From: Anaerolineales bacterium UBA2029
GTDB taxonomy: Bacteria; Chloroflexota; Anaerolineae; Aggregatilineales; Aggregatilineaceae
Length of the DNA stretch: 16,453 nucleotides
Assembly (NCBI GenBank): GCA_002332795.1
Contig: DDBP01000302.1
Coordinates: 1 to 16,453 of the forward strand
Reading direction: 5' to 3'
Shown here: positions 14,007 through 16,453 of the stretch, in pieces
Position numbering within the stretch: position 1 is the first letter of the stretch
Layout: every line of letters starts with the position of its first letter
Translations under genes and position numbers: made by a program
The notes under the pieces: model-generated
Seen by the model: the letters and a program-made list of their open reading frames with translations, nothing else
What the model was told of the DNA's origin: nothing
The model's database searches: none

Positions 14007-14839
14007 GAAGCCACCTCCAGCAAGACCGGCGCGGCGACCGGCACGGGCGGCGCGCTGCGCGACAGATCGCCCAGGCTGCCGTCGGCGATGGCGCGTTCGA
14101 TGGAGGGATCGCCGTCGAGCAGGCGTAGCGCCACCCAGCGGGCGTTGGGCAATCCCGGAAAGGCGCGCTCGATTTCCGCTACCAGCTCGTTCACGGCGCG
14201 GTCGAGCTGCGGGTCGAGCGTCGAGGGCAGGCGATACGGGCGGGGTTTGATCTCGCCAGTTGCCACGCCGTGCACCATCTGCAGCAACTCGCGCAGCCCC
14301 TCACCGCGCCGCGCAGCCATGGGCACCACTGGCACGCCCAGGTCGCGCGCCAGCCGGCGCTCGTCTACGCGCAGCCCGTGACGGCGCGCCTCGTCCATCA
14401 GGTTGAGCGCTATCACTGCCCGCTCAGTAATTTCCAGCACCTGCAGCGCCAGGTTGAGGTTGCGCTCCAGGCGCGTGGCGTCCACCACAATCACCGTCAC
14501 GTCGGGCTGACCGAAGAGGATGAAATCGCGGGCGATCTCCTCGTCGGTGCTGGTGGCCAGCAACGAATAGGTGCCGGGCAAATCCACCAGCTTGTAGCGC
14601 TTGCCGCCGTATTCAAAGCCGCCTTCGGCGCGGGCCACAGTCTTGCCAGGCCAGTTGCCCGTGTGCTGACGCAGGCCCGTCAGCGCGTTGAAGACGGTGC
14701 TCTTGCCGGTGTTGGGGTTACCTGCCAGGGCAACCACATAGTCCCACGTGTCCATCCGGACGCCCAGGCGCGCCAGATGCCGGTTCATGGGGCAGGTGGC
14801 ACAGGCCGAGCCAGCGAAAGTGTCCGTTGTCATCGTCAT
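14003..14839 (-). CDS. feoB: FeoB GTPase half of a split ferrous iron transporter
   Basis: This 278-residue cytoplasmic protein is the NFeoB part, a G-protein domain that controls Fe(II) passage through the membrane half. G1 is GNPNTGKST (40-48), G2 has Thr 67 in NWPGKTV, G3 is DLPG (86-89), and G4 is NLMD (146-149). The helical GDI-like segment follows (LDPQLDRAVNELVAEIERAF) and the protein ends at LLEVAS. Full FeoB proteins are usually 650-800 residues in one chain, and the two genes here sum to 752. Before G1 there is a short SACATCPMNRH segment with a CxxCP pair at Cys 13 and Cys 16. The ATG overlaps the stop of feoA (ATGA) and has GGAGA upstream. A second ATG two codons on is also possible. 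Confidence 0.93.
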   Translation of the reverse strand: MTMTTDTFAGSACATCPMNRHLARLGVRMDTWDYVVALAGNPNTGKSTVFNALTGLRQHTGNWPGKTVARAEGGFEYGGKRYKLVDLPGTYSLLATSTDEEIARDFILFGQPDVTVIVVDATRLERNLNLALQVLEITERAVIALNLMDEARRHGLRVDERRLARDLGVPVVPMAARRGEGLRELLQMVHGVATGEIKPRPYRLPSTLDPQLDRAVNELVAEIERAFPGLPNARWVALRLLDGDPSIERAIADGSLGDLSRSAPPVPVAAPVLLEVAS

Positions 14840-15111
14840 GGCTGGTTCTCCAGGGAGAGTGGACGCACCTCGATCTGCGCCGCCTGACTGCGCCGCAACG
14901 CGATCAAGGCACCGCGCACCCGGTAGGCTACCGGATCGCTGAGCGGGCTGCGCAGCTCAGCCGCGATGCGCGTGCCGGGCACGATGCCCAGGTCGAGCAG
15001 GCGGCGGCGCTCCGGCCCCTGAGCGTGTACGGCCACCACCTCGGCGGTTTCGCCGGGTTGCAGGTCGGCCAGGGTGCAGAGCGCAGATGGCGTATGCGGC
15101 GCAATGTTCAT
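14836..15111 (-). CDS. feoA: FeoA, ferrous iron transport accessory protein
   Basis: This small cytoplasmic SH3-like protein of about 91 residues is thought to bind and regulate FeoB. The family pattern is present: TLADLQPGETAEVVAV near the start, then ERRRLLDLGIVPGTRIAAELRSPLSDPVAYRVRGALIALRRSQAAQIEV broken across the typical beta strands. The ATG at 15111 is preferred because AGGA lies about nine bases upstream. A longer version from the ATG at 15135 adds eight residues but has no ribosome-binding site. It is the first gene of feoA-feoB(GTPase)-feoB(membrane) and overlaps the next gene by ATGA. The operon start lies behind the promoter at 15176-15204. Confidence 0.93.
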   Translation of the reverse strand: MNIAPHTPSALCTLADLQPGETAEVVAVHAQGPERRRLLDLGIVPGTRIAAELRSPLSDPVAYRVRGALIALRRSQAAQIEVRPLSLENQP

Positions 15112-15138
15112 CGAGGGTTGTCCTGTGCCTCGCATAAA

Positions 15139-15175
15139 TTCACATCATCGAACTATACAATCTCCATCATGTGAA
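15139..15175. promoter_or_regulatory. Second inverted repeat at the feo transcription start
   Basis: TTCACAT (15139-15145) and ATGTGAA (15169-15175) are perfect reverse complements 23 bases apart. Allowing one mismatch, the match extends to ten bases per side. The right arm abuts the -10 box, so the pair straddles the expected start site and early transcribed region. Because the start falls in the right arm, an RNA hairpin is unlikely and a DNA-level site is more plausible. Confidence 0.4.
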
Positions 15176-15204
15176 AGTATATTTTAGGTATTCCGAAAAG
15201 TCAA
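15176..15204 (-). promoter_or_regulatory. feoA: feoAB promoter (TTGACT - 17 bp - TATACT)
   Basis: On the minus strand the -35 is TTGACT (15204-15199) and the -10 is TATACT (15181-15176), separated by exactly 17 bp. Both hexamers match five of six consensus bases. Transcription should begin near 15169, giving a leader of about 58 bases before the preferred feoA start. It is one of the two best promoter matches in the window. Confidence 0.75.
15182..15199. promoter_or_regulatory. Candidate metal-repressor operator inside the feo promoter spacer
   Basis: The 18-bp sequence TTTTAGGTATTCCGAAAA is a palindrome at 14 of 18 positions. It occupies the whole spacer between the -35 and -10 boxes plus one base of the -35. 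Its TTAGG...CC.AA pattern resembles DtxR/IdeR-type iron-repressor boxes, which are AT-flanked with AGG/CCT half-sites. Binding there would block RNA polymerase directly. This fits Fe(II)-dependent repression of an iron importer. Assignment to DtxR rather than Fur is inference. Confidence 0.6.
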
Positions 15205-15303
15205 ATCAGAGAATCGCAAAATTCATCCCGCCGCGGGCGATTGGATTCGTGGAAAATGACCAAATGCCCCGCTTTGCGCCTGGGAGCGCCTGCCCCGCGG
15301 TGC

Positions 15304-15309
15304 TACAAT
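15304..15309 (+). promoter_or_regulatory. Probable -10 box (TACAAT) for the M20 peptidase gene
   Basis: TACAAT in the context GTGCTACAATTGCGC lies 45 bases before the peptidase ATG. The -35 position (TGGGAG) is poor. The same hexamer occurs before livH and in the liv control region, so it looks like a habitual -10 form in this genome. Confidence 0.45.
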
Positions 15310-15354
15310 TGCGCTCCGAATGCCCTGCTGTTGATCTGCCAAGGATAGGCGAAG

Positions 15355-16453
15355 ATGTCTGAATGGCTCTCGTTCTTCGACGCGCGCACGCCAGAGATGG
15401 TGGCGTTGCTCAAGCGCCTGGTGTTGTTCGAATCGCCCTCGCACGACAAGGCACTGGTAGATGCGTTGGGCGATTTCATTGTTCAGCGGTGCCGCGAACT
15501 GGGCGCGACGGTAGAAGTGCACCCCCGCCAGGAAGTGGGCGATCTGCGCCTGGCCCGCTGGAACGACGATGCGCCCGGCCAACCGATCCTGATGCTGGCG
15601 CACATGGACACCGTCTGGCCCGCGGGCACGCTGGCAACCATGCCCCTGCGTGAGGAAAACGGCGTCCTCTACGGGCCGGGCGTGGTGGATATGAAAGGCG
15701 GCATCGTGGTTGCGCTCGAAGCGATTCGCGGCCTGCGCGACCTGGGCGCGTTCCCGCAACGCCCCATCTGGATACTGTTCACCAGCGACGAAGAAACGGG
15801 CAGCCATCATTCGCGCGACCTCATTTGCTCGCTGGCTGCCAAGGCCGGGCTGGTGCTGGTGCTCGAACCGGCGGCGGACGGCGAAGCCTTCAAGACCTGG
15901 CGCAAGGGCATCGCCCGCTACACGGTGCGCACCAGCGGACGCGCGTCGCACGCCGGTCAGGCTCCGGAAGCGGGGATCAACGCCGTGATCGAGGCGGCGC
16001 ATCAGGCACTGTTCCTGCACAGCCTCAACGATCTGCCCAATGGCACGTCCGTCGCGGTGACCATGATCCAGGGCGGCATTGCCACCAACGTCATCCCGCC
16101 CGAAGCCACCCTGCAGGTAGACGTGCGCTTTCTGAAAGCGAGCGAGGCAGAGCGGGTACACCGCGCCATTATGGGCCTGAGTCCGGTATTGCCTGGCGCG
16201 GGAGTGACCGTCGAGGGTCAGATCGATCGCGGGCCGATGGAGCGGGACGAGCAGATGATCCGCGCCTTCGCTCAGGCGAAGGAGATCGCCGCGTCACTGG
16301 GGCTGGAACTGAGCGAGGGCGGTAGCGGCGGAGCCAGCGACGGCAACTTCACGGCGGCGATGGGCATCCCCACCCTGGACGGCCTGGGCGCGGGCGGCGC
16401 GGGTCTGCACGCCGCGCACGAGCAGGTGCACATCCGCACGCTGCACCGGCGGG
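15355..16453 (+). CDS. M20-family metallopeptidase, carboxypeptidase G2-like (3' end cut by window)
   Basis: The reading frame from ATG 15355 stays open for 366 codons to the window edge, so the gene is partial. It is a zinc-dependent M20 exopeptidase of the glutamate carboxypeptidase / ArgE-DapE superfamily. All expected metal and catalytic residues are visible: His 83 and Asp 85 in LAHMDTVWP, Asp 112 in GPGVVDMKGG, Glu 146-Glu 147 in TSDEETGS, Glu 171 in LEPA, and His 352 in GAGLHAAHE. The dimerisation lid carries the usual SGRASHAGQAPE and GGIATNVIPPEA motifs. No signal peptide is present, so it is cytoplasmic. The length suggests that only about 10-25 residues are missing. AAGGA lies about ten bases before the ATG. 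The gene is divergent from feo. The substrate (a C-terminal glutamate or another acyl-amino acid) is not determined. Confidence 0.92.
   Translation, partial: MSEWLSFFDARTPEMVALLKRLVLFESPSHDKALVDALGDFIVQRCRELGATVEVHPRQEVGDLRLARWNDDAPGQPILMLAHMDTVWPAGTLATMPLREENGVLYGPGVVDMKGGIVVALEAIRGLRDLGAFPQRPIWILFTSDEETGSHHSRDLICSLAAKAGLVLVLEPAADGEAFKTWRKGIARYTVRTSGRASHAGQAPEAGINAVIEAAHQALFLHSLNDLPNGTSVAVTMIQGGIATNVIPPEATLQVDVRFLKASEAERVHRAIMGLSPVLPGAGVTVEGQIDRGPMERDEQMIRAFAQAKEIAASLGLELSEGGSGGASDGNFTAAMGIPTLDGLGAGGAGLHAAHEQVHIRTLHRR

Noticed and set aside
12693..14381. A 562-codon open frame on the plus strand spanning both feoB halves
   Set aside because: It is antisense to two well-supported FeoB genes. 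Its product is a low-complexity His/Gln/Arg/Asp-rich chain typical of the reverse strand of GC-rich genes, with no motif.
14003..14839. Sequencing frameshift as the cause of the split FeoB
   Set aside because: The junction has an ATGA overlap plus a well-placed GGAGG for the second gene, the same style as the feoA-feoB junction. This favours a genuine split, though read-level confirmation would be decisive.
15363..16325. Plus-strand open frames 15363-15653 and 15825-16325
   Set aside because: They lie in other frames inside the M20 peptidase gene, whose frame from 15355 is open to the window end and carries all the catalytic motifs.

Overview
The window is a GC-rich piece of bacterial chromosome. 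It is dominated by two ABC importers, a ferrous-iron uptake operon and the start of an M20 metallopeptidase gene. The likely source is a member of the Chloroflexota, probably Anaerolineae-like. This is an inference from the oversized LivH/LivM permeases, the binding-protein signal peptides ending LPVQAQ, and the TACAAT-type -10 elements just upstream of genes. No 16S rRNA or other phylogenetic marker is present, so the assignment is tentative.

Positions 43-4288 (minus strand) hold a carbohydrate uptake cluster. It is transcribed as solute-binding protein, MalF-like permease, MalG-like permease, then after a short repeat-containing gap a PfkB-family sugar kinase. No ATPase subunit is encoded here, so the importer probably borrows one from elsewhere. 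A strong hairpin followed by a T-rich tract separates the binding-protein gene from the permeases.

Positions 4289-4905 are a 617-bp divergent control region. It holds a TATAAT box for the sugar operon, a near-perfect 21-bp palindrome, a TACAAT box, a stable hairpin and a TTGACA/TAACAT promoter. A roughly 257-nt leader then precedes the liv operon.

Positions 4906-12320 (plus strand) hold a complete branched-chain amino acid (or related amide/amino acid) importer, livJ-livH-livM-livG-livF, followed by a small lipoprotein gene of unknown function. LivH (517 aa) and LivM (783 aa) are far longer than usual because of extra N-terminal membrane segments and internal insertions. livJ and livH are separated by 200 bp containing a perfect 12-bp inverted repeat. 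A rho-independent terminator at 12347-12380 closes the operon.

Positions 12582-15111 (minus strand) hold feoA and a FeoB split into two genes, one for the GTPase part and one for the membrane permease part. The three genes overlap by ATGA at both junctions. The promoter is a near-consensus sigma-70 type (TTGACT-17 bp-TATACT). Its spacer is filled by an 18-bp palindrome resembling a DtxR/IdeR-type metal-repressor box, so iron repression is a natural hypothesis. An M20-family peptidase starts divergently at 15355 and runs off the window with nearly all of its catalytic residues visible.

No rRNA, tRNA, CRISPR array, phage or insertion-sequence gene was found. The most notable items are the feo promoter-operator arrangement, the split FeoB, the enlarged Liv permeases, the orphan lipoprotein, and the palindromes and hairpins placed between binding-protein and permease genes.
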